Positions 44,529 through 53,148 of a stretch of DNA of 64,000 nt are shown one piece after another; the stretch's first letter is position 1; every line of letters begins with the position of its first letter. Source of the stretch: an uncultured Eubacteriales bacterium (GTDB lineage: Bacteria; Bacillota; Clostridia; Christensenellales; Aristaeellaceae); contig CACZXF010000002.1 in assembly GCA_902785105.1 (NCBI GenBank), forward strand, positions 1 to 64,000. Direction: 5' to 3'. Position numbers and translations under genes: made by a program. The notes below the pieces were generated by a model that was not told the DNA's origin, did no database searches, and was given only the letters and a program-made list of their open reading frames with translations.

Positions 44529-46355
44529 ATGTTCTTCAAAAAGTACCGCAGCATGATGGGCATCGGCTCCAAGACGCTGATGAGCCACATCACCCTGGCG
44601 CTGTTCGTAGCGGTGCTTTCCGGGGTGCTGAGCTATGTGCTGACGACACAATACGTCCAGGACAAGCGCGTCAGCGACCTGGCCCGCAAGGCGGAGCACA
44701 TCGCGGAGAGCGTCGTCCACTCCCAGGTGGAGGGCCACATCAAGCCCAGCCGCAAGATGGTGCGCGTGTATCAGAACCTGTCCGAATCGAGGGTGTTCTT
44801 CCTCGAGAGCGGACAGGAGAAGCCCCGCCTCTGGCAGTACGGCGACATCCAGGCTCCGGACACACAGGAAGAGGACTTGCAGTGGGTGGACATCATCAGC
44901 GCCGTGGACCTGCAATTCTTCACCCGCATACTGGGCGGGGAGACCCTCTCAGCGCTCCAACAGTTTGAGTTCGCTCAGGGCGTGGTGCTCTTCGCCGGCG
45001 CGCCGATACGGGACGACGAGGGCACGATATTGGGCGGCGTGGTGCTGGCCCAGCCCGTGGACCAGCTTCACCGGCTGTCAAGGGCCATCGGCTTCATGCT
45101 GACCATCGTGGTGAGCATCGCCCTGCTGGCGGCGGTGCTGCTTTCCACGCTCCAGACCCGCCGCCTGGTGCTGCCCATACAGCGCCTGACCCGGGCCGCC
45201 CGCCGCATGACCGACGACAGCGAGACCATGGAGCGCATCACCAGCCTTCCCAACGACGAGATCGGCGATCTGGGCCGCGCCATGAACAGCATGTCGGCGC
45301 GGCTCATCGACGTGATCCAAAACCTCCGCCGGGAGCGCGACAAGCTGGAGCTGGTCATCACTGGCATCGGCGAGGGCATCATCTCGGTGGACCGCAAGGG
45401 CAGCATCCTCCATTCCAACCCCATCTTTTTAGAGCTGATGGAGGTGGATGACCTCAACGGCCTCTGGGATGCCGAGGATGACAACATTCAATCCCTCAAG
45501 GCCATGCTCAAGCGCTGCTTGGAGACCGGCGAACCCGAGCACATGGACTGGACCAACCACTCGGGCCGCGCCCTCTATGCCGGGGCTTCCCCATTGAAGG
45601 GCGAGGGCGGGGACATCATCGGCACCGTCTGCCTGCTCCGGGACGTCTCTGAGGCCGTCCGCATGGAGCAGCTCCGAAGGGACTATGTCGCCAACATCTC
45701 CCACGAGCTGCGCACGCCGCTGACCGGCATAAGGGGCATGGTGGAACCGCTCATTGACGGCATCATGGAATCCGAGGAGGAGCGGCAGGAATGCTACCAC
45801 GTCATATTGAAGGAAACCATTCGCCTCGAAAAGCTGGTGGGCGAGATGCTGGACATGTCGAGGCTCCAGGATGGCCGCGTCCATGTGGAGCTTGAACCTT
45901 TAGAGCTTCCCGGCATACTGGAAGCCGCCGCCCGCGGCATGCGCCAGATCGCCGTGGACGCCGGAGTGGAGCTGGCCGTGGAGACCGACGGCAGCGAGCT
46001 TCAGTGCATGGGGAACGAGGACCGCATCACTCAGGTGCTGGTGATACTGATGGACAACGCCCTGAGCTTTACCCCTTCCGGCGGCACCGTGACGGTCTAC
46101 GCCCGGGACGCCGGCCCCATGGTGGAGGTGGGCGTCCGCGACACCGGCTGCGGCATCGAGCCCAAGGACCTGCCCATGATCTGGGAGCGCTTTTACAAGG
46201 CCGACCGCTCCCGCATGCGCACCACCGGCACCGGCCTCGGCCTCTCCATCGCCAAGCTGGTGGTGGAACTGATGGGCGGCCAGATCGGCGTCAAATCCGA
46301 ACCCGGCAAGGGCGCGGACTTCACCTTCACCCTGCAAAAGCAGACCATTCAATAA
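44529..46355 (+). CDS. Membrane sensor histidine kinase
   Basis: A 608-residue kinase partner of the preceding regulator. The layout is TM1 (about 18-40), an extracellular sensor of about 140 residues (double-Cache-like size, unassigned), TM2 (about 185-207), HAMP (about 208-262, ending PNDEIGDLGRAMNSM), a PAS domain (about 268-370), then HisKA with NISHELRTPLTGI (His near 388) and HATPase_c (DNALSFTPSGG, DTGCGIEPKDLPMIWERFYK, GTGLGLSI). The architecture is like PhoR/WalK-type kinases, and the signal is unknown. A clear terminator follows, so the operon is probably bicistronic. Confidence 0.94.
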   Translation: MFFKKYRSMMGIGSKTLMSHITLALFVAVLSGVLSYVLTTQYVQDKRVSDLARKAEHIAESVVHSQVEGHIKPSRKMVRVYQNLSESRVFFLESGQEKPRLWQYGDIQAPDTQEEDLQWVDIISAVDLQFFTRILGGETLSALQQFEFAQGVVLFAGAPIRDDEGTILGGVVLAQPVDQLHRLSRAIGFMLTIVVSIALLAAVLLSTLQTRRLVLPIQRLTRAARRMTDDSETMERITSLPNDEIGDLGRAMNSMSARLIDVIQNLRRERDKLELVITGIGEGIISVDRKGSILHSNPIFLELMEVDDLNGLWDAEDDNIQSLKAMLKRCLETGEPEHMDWTNHSGRALYAGASPLKGEGGDIIGTVCLLRDVSEAVRMEQLRRDYVANISHELRTPLTGIRGMVEPLIDGIMESEEERQECYHVILKETIRLEKLVGEMLDMSRLQDGRVHVELEPLELPGILEAAARGMRQIAVDAGVELAVETDGSELQCMGNEDRITQVLVILMDNALSFTPSGGTVTVYARDAGPMVEVGVRDTGCGIEPKDLPMIWERFYKADRSRMRTTGTGLGLSIAKLVVELMGGQIGVKSEPGKGADFTFTLQKQTIQ

Positions 46356-46361
46356 TCGTTG

Positions 46362-46397
46362 AGACGGACATTGAACTATTCGATGTTCGTCTTTTTT
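46362..46397 (+). terminator. Terminator after the histidine kinase gene
   Basis: AGACGgACAT / ATGTtCGTCT stem with an 11-nt loop and a T6 run. After it, 46398-46640 is AT-rich with flank-repeat pieces (CCAAATTGAAGTTTATC, CCCTGTTTGTC) and a possible TACAAT -10 near 46513. Confidence 0.85.
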
Positions 46398-46651
46398 GTC
46401 GGTGAATGTTTTGCCAAATTGAAGTTTATCGGGGAAACACGCTATCCCTGTTTGTCTGATTCCTAAATATACAATTTTCCCTCCGGCCATTGTAATTATG
46501 AAGAAAAGATGATACAATATAGTTAATGTGGAATGATATGATGTCTGGAATCTGTATTTTTTCACAATTAGAGATTCGATGTCATGCCGCCGCCCGGATT
46601 GGCGTTTGGGCGGACGCGATCAACGCGAAAAAACCACAGAGGGAGGTTATG

Positions 46652-49600
46652 ATGAACAGAAAAATCGTCGCCGCCTTTCTGGGCTTTATGCTGCTCAGTC
46701 AGGCGGCTCACGCCGAGGGCCGTATCGAGCAGTCCTTTTCAGACGATAATCGTCTGATACAGGAGGACTATGTGGTCGATGGCGGCGCGCTGGCGGTAGG
46801 CCCGGACGGCTTTGCCCGGCATACGCTGGAGTATGACGGCCGGGGCAATGTCTCGCGGGAGGTTTTCTATAATGATGCTCTGAGCCCCGCGCCCAATACC
46901 GAGGGTGTCATCATCCGGGAGCTCCAGCACGACCTGCAGGGTCGGGTCACCGAGACCTACTACTATGACGCCGATGGCAGGCCAATGGCCCCGGAGAGCG
47001 TCGGCGCCTACATCATGCAGTACGGCTACGACGAGGCGGGCAACCGGAACCTGGTGCGCTATTATGATCAGAACGGCCAGCCGATGATCGGCGCGACGGG
47101 CTGGGCCTCTGCCCGTTATGAATACGACGAGGCGGGGAACCTGGTCATCGAGCGCTACTACGACCAGACTGGTACCGTCTGCCTGAGCGAGGACGGCTAT
47201 GCCTCCGTCAAGCGGGAGTACAACGCCGCGGGCGAAATGACCCGCGAGGAATTTTATAATGAAAAGCTGGAGCTCGCCCCCAATGGGGACGGGTTTGCCG
47301 TGCTGATCCAGGGCTACGACGAGCAAGGCCGCCTGACGGAGCTGCGCTATCTGGATGCCAACGGCATCCCTGCCATCCCCGAGAGCCTGGGCTACAGCAT
47401 CGAGAAACGGGGTTATGATTCCTCCGGAAACCTGGCCTATGTCCAGCTCTGCGACGGCTCCTGGAAGCCCATGAACGGCCCGGAGGGCTGGTCCCGCCAC
47501 GAGCTTCAATACGACGGCCAGGGCCGGGTGACTGAAGAGCGCTGGCTGGACGAGTCTGACAAGCTCTGCGTCGGTCCGGAGGGCTACGCCAGCGTCACCC
47601 GAAAATACAACGACAGCATTGGCGCGGTTCATGAAATCTTCTATGACGTTTCCATGAATCCCGCCCCCAATGCCGAGGGCGTGATTGAGGTGGAGACGCT
47701 GCGCGACGAAAAGGGCCGCGTGACGAGGCGGATGTTCTACGATGGCAACAGCAATCCCGTGATCTATGAGGCCATCAACGCCCATGGCGAAGCCCTCGAG
47801 TACGACGAGGCGGACCGCGTCACCACCCGCACCCGCATTGGCCTGGACGGCAAACCGTCCAACGGCCCGGAGGGCTGGGCTACTGCCCGCTATGCCTATG
47901 ACGAGCAGGGCCGGGTCACCGCCGAGCGCTATTTCGACGCAAATGGCAGCCGCTGTCTTAAAAATGACGATTTCTTTGGCATTGACAGGCTCTACGATTC
48001 CAACGGCAACGTGGCCCGCGAGACCTACTACAGCAGCGACGGCAATGTGGGTCCCAACGCCCGTGGCATTGTGTCGGTGGAGCTGAGCTGGAACGGCCAG
48101 GGCAAGGTGGCGCGGGAGCGCTATCTGGATGCCCAGGGCAATCCCATGCCGGTGAACGGCGTGTATCAATACCTGCGGGAGTACGACGAGGACGGCGCGG
48201 TGGTCCGCGAAACGAATCTGGACGCCAATGGCGAACGCATGGTCAACGCAGAGGGCTGGAGCCGGCACGACATGAGCCTGGACGCCGAGAAGCGCCCCTT
48301 CTCCGAGCACTACTTTGATGAGATTGACAATCCCGCGCTATATAACGAAGACTATACCGGCATCGACCGCGCTTTTGACGATGCGGGCCACATCATCCGC
48401 GAGGTGTTCTACGACCTGACCGGCGCGCCGGGGCCGAATCGCGAGGGCGTCACCGAGGTGCAGACCTCCTATGATGAGTTGGGCCGACCCTGTGAGCTGC
48501 GCTATCTGAACGCCGAGGGCAAGCCGGACATCCCCTCCGGCGTCGGCGCCAACGGCGTGAAGTGGGGCTACGACGAGACCGGCAACCGCGCCTACACCCA
48601 GTATGTGGACGGCGACGGAAAGCCCATGGCCGGTCCCGAGGGCTGGTCCCGCGCCGATTACCTCTATGACGAAAAAGGCAACTGCATCCTCGAAAGCTAC
48701 TTCGACGCCGCGGAGCAGCCGTATATAGTGGCAGAGGGTTACGCCTGCGTCCGTCGCGATTACGACGAACAGGGCAATGTCGTCCATGAGGAATTCCTGG
48801 ATGGCGAGTTCAGCGCCTCCCCGAACAGCGAGGGCGTCATTGCCGTGGCCCACACCTATGACGAGGCGGGCCGCGTCGTGAAAAACTTCTATTTCGACGC
48901 CGACGGCCAGCCCATGCGCTCCCCGGCCCACAGAGCTTATGGAGAAGGTTACAATTACGATGATGCGGGCAACGTCATCACCCTGGTGCTGCTGGACGCC
49001 GAGGGCAATCCCAGCCCCGGCTTTGAGGGTTGGACCACCGCCCGCTATGCCTGGGACGACAAGGGCCGCCTCATCGGCGAACGTTATTACAACAGCGAGG
49101 GCAGCCGCTGCCTCCGCAATGGCGAATACTGGGGCATAGACTGGCGCTATGACGCCGCGGGCAATCCCGTCTGGCAGACCTTCTACGACCTCAGCGGCAG
49201 CGTCGGCCCCAACAACCGCGGCGTGGTCATCGCTGAAAACAGCTACGACGAGCAGGGCCATCTGATCCGACAGCGCTATCTGGATGCCAGCGGCGCTCCC
49301 GCCTCGGTGGGCGGCGTCCATCAGGCCGCTTATTATTACGACGATCGTGGTTTCATCGTCCGCGAAAACAATCTGGATGCCGAGGGCAATCGGGTCAACA
49401 GTGCCGAGGGCTGGTGCCAGCACGACATCACATGCGACGACGCCGGCAACCGCGTTGCCGAGCGCTACTACGATGCCGGCGGCGCGGCGGCCCTGTTCAA
49501 TGGCGATTACAGCGGCGTAGACCGCGTGTTTGACGATCAGGGCCGGGTGACCCGAGAGGCATTCCGGGACCAGTCCGGCCAGCTTGGGCCCAACCGAGAG

Positions 49601-51538
49601 GGCGTCATCGTCCGCCAGCTCCAATACGATGAGGAGGGCCGCATAGCCCGGCTTCAGTATTTCGACGCGGACAACAAGCCCACCTGCCCCCGTACCCTAG
49701 GCGCTTACGGCGAAGCCCTCACCTACGATGTGGCAGGGCGCGTGGAGACCCGGCGCTGTCTGGATGCCGACGGCGGGCCCATGCCCGGCATTGAGAACTA
49801 CGCCAAAGTCGTCTATGAGTACGATGAAAACGGACGCCCGGCCAAGGAAACCTATTATGACGAAAATGATGCCATGTGCCTGTGCCAGGGCGGCTATGCC
49901 GGAGTTATGAGGTGGTACGACGAAGAGGGCCGGATAATCGAAGAAATTTTCTACGATACCAGTGGCCAGCCCGCCGACAACGCCGAGGGCATCACTCAGG
50001 TCCGCCGAACCTTCAACAGCGGCGATATCCCGGTCTATGAAGCCTATTGCGATGGCAAGGGCAATCCGAGGATGGATCAGAAGCGGGGTTGCGCTTATGT
50101 GGTCCGCGATGTGGACGAAAACGGCCATGTTACTCGAGAAAGCTATTTCGATGTCAGTGGCAACCTGATCATCAATCCGGTGACCGGCTATGCCGGCGTC
50201 ATTAGGGACTATGACGCCAGCGGCCGCGTCATCCGCGAATCCCGTTTCGATGAAAAGGGCGCGCCGATGCTGGTGGACGGCTGCCATACGGTCCTCCGCC
50301 GCTATGCCGACGTGGGCGACAATGTGATACTGGAGCAATATCTGGACAACGACGACAGGCTGGTGAACCTCGAGGCGGGCTACGCCGCGGTGGAGCGGAT
50401 GTATGATGACGAAGGCCGCCTGATCGGCGAGCGCTATTACAACGCCGCGGGCCAGCCCACCGTCAGCGCCGAGGGCTACGCCGCCGTGGCGCTGCGCTAC
50501 GAAGCGGGCAGCCAGCCGGTCCTTCGCATTTTCTACGGCCCGGACGGCGGCCTAACCACCATCAACGGCTATACCCAGTCAGCCTACGCTTACGATGCCC
50601 GTGGCAATCTGGCCATGGTGGCCTATCTGGATGCCCAGGGCAACCGTGTCAACAGCACGGAGGGTTACGCCATCGAGACCCGGACCTATGACGAAGCCGG
50701 CATGGTGACGGAGACCGCCTATTACGACGCCCTGTCCCGGCCCGCCGCCATTGCGGCCGGCTATCAGCGGGTGACCTATCAGCGGGACGGCCGCGGCAAT
50801 CCCGTCCAGGAGCGCTATTACGGCCCGGACGGCCAGCCCGCCACACTGGAGGGCGGCTATGCCGCCGTCGAGCGCACCTTCGACAGCGCGGGCCGGGTGA
50901 TCTCCATCGCCTGGCTGGGTGCTGATGGCAGTCGCGTCGCCCTGGAGGACAAGGGCTATGCCGCCGTTCACTACGCCTACGACCCGGCGGGCAACAAGCT
51001 CCGGGAGAGCTATTACGATGTCGACGGCCAGCCCGCAGCCGATGCGCAGAGAAGGGCCGCCATCAGCTGGACTTATGATGCCCAGAACCGCGTCACCAGC
51101 GAAAGCTATCTGGATGTCAATGGCAACCCCACGACCCTGCGGGACGGCGTCGCCACTGAAAAATACGATTACAGCCCAGATGGCACAGTCCAGACGGTCT
51201 CCTGGCTGGACGGCGAAGGCGATCCCGTCAAGCGCAGGTCGGGCCAGCCCTATGCCAGCGTGCGGCGCACCTTCGATCGCCCCGGCGGATTGCTGATCAA
51301 AGAGGAATACCTCGATGCCGAGGGCAAGCCCACCCGGGACGAGGACTATGTCTATGGCCGGGCCTGGCGCTACGATGAAAAAGGCCGCGTGACGGTGGAA
51401 TACACCTTCGATGCCGATGGCAAGCCCTACAGCGGCTACAGAAGCTACGCCTTCACGGTTTACAGCTACGACGCCGCGGGCAACGCCATTGCCACGAACT
51501 ATGGTGCTTCTGAATATGCGTTGGAGGCGCGAAGCTGA
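46652..51538 (+). CDS. Giant secreted protein of about 48 32-residue repeats
   Basis: A 1,628-residue protein. A signal peptide (MNRKIVAAFLGFMLLSQAAHA, cleavage near 21) precedes an uninterrupted array of about 48 units of 31-34 residues. The rough consensus is YDexGrvxxExYyDaxGxPxxxxeGyaxvxxx. The units resemble YD/RHS repeats and, less closely, clostridial cell-wall-binding repeats (YYDxDGxP..GW). No RHS core box, toxin domain, LPXTG motif or membrane anchor is present. Units 5-33 show a 4-unit superperiod (PNxEGV type, P..GAY type, GPEGW type, ERYYD..GYA type). They also show an exact 1,155-bp (385-residue) period, seen at 47219, 48374 and 49529. GGGAGG precedes ATG 46652. Function unknown; an extended surface or secreted adhesin or scaffold is a guess. 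Confidence 0.85.
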   Translation: MNRKIVAAFLGFMLLSQAAHAEGRIEQSFSDDNRLIQEDYVVDGGALAVGPDGFARHTLEYDGRGNVSREVFYNDALSPAPNTEGVIIRELQHDLQGRVTETYYYDADGRPMAPESVGAYIMQYGYDEAGNRNLVRYYDQNGQPMIGATGWASARYEYDEAGNLVIERYYDQTGTVCLSEDGYASVKREYNAAGEMTREEFYNEKLELAPNGDGFAVLIQGYDEQGRLTELRYLDANGIPAIPESLGYSIEKRGYDSSGNLAYVQLCDGSWKPMNGPEGWSRHELQYDGQGRVTEERWLDESDKLCVGPEGYASVTRKYNDSIGAVHEIFYDVSMNPAPNAEGVIEVETLRDEKGRVTRRMFYDGNSNPVIYEAINAHGEALEYDEADRVTTRTRIGLDGKPSNGPEGWATARYAYDEQGRVTAERYFDANGSRCLKNDDFFGIDRLYDSNGNVARETYYSSDGNVGPNARGIVSVELSWNGQGKVARERYLDAQGNPMPVNGVYQYLREYDEDGAVVRETNLDANGERMVNAEGWSRHDMSLDAEKRPFSEHYFDEIDNPALYNEDYTGIDRAFDDAGHIIREVFYDLTGAPGPNREGVTEVQTSYDELGRPCELRYLNAEGKPDIPSGVGANGVKWGYDETGNRAYTQYVDGDGKPMAGPEGWSRADYLYDEKGNCILESYFDAAEQPYIVAEGYACVRRDYDEQGNVVHEEFLDGEFSASPNSEGVIAVAHTYDEAGRVVKNFYFDADGQPMRSPAHRAYGEGYNYDDAGNVITLVLLDAEGNPSPGFEGWTTARYAWDDKGRLIGERYYNSEGSRCLRNGEYWGIDWRYDAAGNPVWQTFYDLSGSVGPNNRGVVIAENSYDEQGHLIRQRYLDASGAPASVGGVHQAAYYYDDRGFIVRENNLDAEGNRVNSAEGWCQHDITCDDAGNRVAERYYDAGGAAALFNGDYSGVDRVFDDQGRVTREAFRDQSGQLGPNREGVIVRQLQYDEEGRIARLQYFDADNKPTCPRTLGAYGEALTYDVAGRVETRRCLDADGGPMPGIENYAKVVYEYDENGRPAKETYYDENDAMCLCQGGYAGVMRWYDEEGRIIEEIFYDTSGQPADNAEGITQVRRTFNSGDIPVYEAYCDGKGNPRMDQKRGCAYVVRDVDENGHVTRESYFDVSGNLIINPVTGYAGVIRDYDASGRVIRESRFDEKGAPMLVDGCHTVLRRYADVGDNVILEQYLDNDDRLVNLEAGYAAVERMYDDEGRLIGERYYNAAGQPTVSAEGYAAVALRYEAGSQPVLRIFYGPDGGLTTINGYTQSAYAYDARGNLAMVAYLDAQGNRVNSTEGYAIETRTYDEAGMVTETAYYDALSRPAAIAAGYQRVTYQRDGRGNPVQERYYGPDGQPATLEGGYAAVERTFDSAGRVISIAWLGADGSRVALEDKGYAAVHYAYDPAGNKLRESYYDVDGQPAADAQRRAAISWTYDAQNRVTSESYLDVNGNPTTLRDGVATEKYDYSPDGTVQTVSWLDGEGDPVKRRSGQPYASVRRTFDRPGGLLIKEEYLDAEGKPTRDEDYVYGRAWRYDEKGRVTVEYTFDADGKPYSGYRSYAFTVYSYDAAGNAIATNYGASEYALEARS

Positions 51539-51602
51539 AGGCTTCGCGGTCTGACGCCAAGCGTCAGACTGGCTTGGCTGAATCAGAGATTCAGGCAAGC
51601 CA
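51524..51602 (+). repeat. Three-hairpin element, copy A
   Basis: Starts GAGGCGCGAA, then three hairpins that abut without linkers: 9-bp stem (CGCGAAGCT/GGCTTCGCG, loop GAA), 9-bp stem (GTCTGACGC/GCGTCAGAC, loop CAA), and a long stem TGGCTTGgCTGAATC/GATTCAGgCAAGCCA with one internal mismatch. The stop codon of the giant gene (51536-51538) lies within the first hairpin. Confidence 0.9.
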
Positions 51603-51675
51603 CCGAATTAGATGTTATTTACGCTGAATTAAACGTTGCCTTTGACAGATAGTATGACAAAAGGAGGAAAAAACG

Positions 51676-52896
51676 ATGAAGCGGAGACTGGCGATTATCG
51701 GGATCATGGTTCTGGCGATGGCGTCGATGGGCGTGGGGGCCAATGCCATGCACGTCAGCTTTAATGGCGAGCCCTTCCGGGCGACCGCCGTCCAGGTAAA
51801 TGATGGCGAGAGCACAGAGCTTGAGGTCCGGGAATTTGAGTTACTGGGAAATGACGGAAGTTCCGCCCCCGACGGAAGTTCCGCCCCCGACGGAAGTTCC
51901 GCCCCCGATGAATCAGGCGCGTATCTCATCTTTGCGAACAATCAATTTCTGAAGGTGGAGGGGGAGGCCCTCGCCGACGTACTGGAGGCCGCGGGCGCGG
52001 AGAAGGTGGAGGCCCTGCCCGCCGTCACCGACTATGAGCCCCTCGAGCGCCGGAATTCGGGCGACGAGGTGCTCCGGCTCCAGCAGACGCTGATCGACCT
52101 GGAGTTCCTCGAGGGCGAGGCCGACGGCAGCTTCGGCGGCCAGAGCGAGCGCGCCGTGTCCGCCTTCCAGAAGGCCATGGGCCTGGAGGAGACCGGCATC
52201 GCCGACCCGATGCTGCAAATGCTGATGGAGTCCGTGAAGGCCGAGCCGGTGACCGTCCAGGTCTCCGCCGCCGCCAATAAAGCGGGGGAGGACGCCCCCT
52301 CCGCCGACCCCTTCGCCGCCATCTCCGGCAAGACTGAGGCCAATCTGGACGCCGCCGCCGACCTGGGCCTGACCCTCGATTACGACGACATTGCCGGCAC
52401 CGGCATCATCACCAAGGGCGACGCCCTGAGCTGTGCCGTGGACGCCCAGTCCGACCTCGACCGCCGCACCTTTACCCTCCGCTTCGGCCTCCGCGCCGAG
52501 CAGACCGGGGGCGGACCTTCCGTCGGGGGCGGACCTTCCGTCGGGGGCGGACCTTCCGCCGAGGCGGGCGAGGTGGGCGTCACCCCCGTGCTGGAGCTCA
52601 CCTGCGCCGGTGTCCAGCGCCCCGTCATGCGCGAGGTGCTCATCAAGTCCGGCGACGAGCGCTATGCCTTCCCCATCGAGGCCACAGAGGAGGGCCTCTC
52701 CGGCCTCATGGCCCTGGAATCCGCCTCCGTCCCCCTGAATGCTGGGGCCGTGGAGCTGCTGGCCAACGCCGCCGATGTGGGCGAGCTCAAGGTCCGCGTC
52801 ACCTGCCGCTATGGCGAATATGACATCGAATTCACCGGTGACGCCCTCCAAAACGCCGCCCTCGTCGGCCAGGCCGCCCTCCGCCTGGGCGATTGA
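51676..52896 (+). CDS. Secreted peptidoglycan-binding-domain protein with inserted 18-bp repeats
   Basis: A 406-residue exported protein (signal peptide about residues 1-24, cleavage near GANA-MH). A PG_binding_1 domain spans about 118-175 (NSGDEVLRLQQTLIDLEFLEGEADGSFG...AVSAFQKAMGL). The rest, including a C-terminal beta-rich region (TPVLELTCAGVQRPVMREVLI), is unassigned. Residues about 60-77 are three PDGSSA units, and residues about 278-295 three GGGPSV units. The two 54-bp DNA arrays are inverted copies of one another. AGGAGG precedes the ATG. It probably binds the cell wall; its position after the giant protein suggests a shared surface function. Confidence 0.85.
   Translation: MKRRLAIIGIMVLAMASMGVGANAMHVSFNGEPFRATAVQVNDGESTELEVREFELLGNDGSSAPDGSSAPDGSSAPDESGAYLIFANNQFLKVEGEALADVLEAAGAEKVEALPAVTDYEPLERRNSGDEVLRLQQTLIDLEFLEGEADGSFGGQSERAVSAFQKAMGLEETGIADPMLQMLMESVKAEPVTVQVSAAANKAGEDAPSADPFAAISGKTEANLDAAADLGLTLDYDDIAGTGIITKGDALSCAVDAQSDLDRRTFTLRFGLRAEQTGGGPSVGGGPSVGGGPSAEAGEVGVTPVLELTCAGVQRPVMREVLIKSGDERYAFPIEATEEGLSGLMALESASVPLNAGAVELLANAADVGELKVRVTCRYGEYDIEFTGDALQNAALVGQAALRLGD
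51853..51906 (+). repeat. 18-bp tandem repeat, three units
   Basis: GACGGAAGTTCCGCCCCC three times in a row inside the coding frame, encoding repeated DGSSAP. It contains the near-palindrome GGAAGTTCC. Confidence 0.95.
52507..52560 (-). repeat. 18-bp tandem repeat in inverse orientation, three units
   Basis: GGGGGCGGACCTTCCGTC twice plus one unit ending CC. It is the reverse complement of the 51853-51906 unit with one changed base, and encodes repeated GGGPSV. Confidence 0.95.
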
Positions 52897-52912
52897 CCCC
52901 CCATCCCCATGG

Positions 52913-52965
52913 AAAAAACCACCCCGCCTGTCAGGATACATTCCGACAAGCGGGGTGGTTTTTTA
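52913..52965. terminator. Bidirectional terminator
   Basis: AAAAAACCACCCCGC...TGTC / GACA..GCGGGGTGGTTTTTT. A long GC-rich stem with A6 on one side and T6 on the other serves the plus-strand PG-binding gene and the minus-strand micro-gene. Confidence 0.92.
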
Positions 52966-52969
52966 TGGG

Positions 52970-53050
52970 TCAGCGCCTGTAGCTCATGACCGCTGCGAAG
53001 CCCATGACGACTACACAGAGCACTACAATGATTATGGTTGAGATGTCCAT
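52970..53050 (-). CDS. 26-residue single-helix microprotein
   Basis: Too short for usual gene finders: ATG at 53050 to TGA at 52970 encodes MDISTIIIVVLCVVVMGFAA followed by VMSYRR. The first 20 or so residues form one strongly hydrophobic helix, ending in a positive SYRR tail (cytosolic side). AAAGGAG lies 7 nt before the ATG, and a perfect intrinsic terminator follows within 5 bases, which makes a chance ORF unlikely. It lies downstream of dctM on the same strand with a three-hairpin element between, so it could be the last gene of the TRAP operon. Confidence 0.72.
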   Translation of the reverse strand: MDISTIIIVVLCVVVMGFAAVMSYRR

Positions 53051-53069
53051 TATTTCACTCCTTTAGTGG

Positions 53070-53148
53070 TGGCCCGCCTGAATCCCTGATTCAGCCGGGC
53101 CAGTCTGGCGCAATGCGCCAGACCGCGAATCCGCTGGATTCGCGCCTC
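53070..53148 (-). repeat. Three-hairpin element, copy B
   Basis: Minus strand GAGGCGCGAA start, hairpins CGCGAATCC/GGATTCGCG (loop AGC), GTCTGGCGC/GCGCCAGAC (loop ATT), TGGCCCGgCTGAATC/GATTCAGgCGGGCCA. It begins at the dctM stop codon. Compared with copies A and C, paired positions change together in all three stems. Confidence 0.9.

Noticed and set aside
46739..49624. Long minus-strand frames opposite the giant repeat gene
   Set aside because: They mirror the periodicity of the real repeats and have no start signals or recognisable domains.
46652..51538. RHS/polymorphic toxin interpretation of the giant protein
   Set aside because: No RHS core box, no variable C-terminal toxin and no immunity gene; repeats are 32 residues with a strict superperiod, unlike ordinary YD repeats.
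46652..51538. CRISPR-like periodicity
   Set aside because: The periodicity is in coding sequence with diverged units, no constant repeats or unique spacers, and no cas genes in the window.
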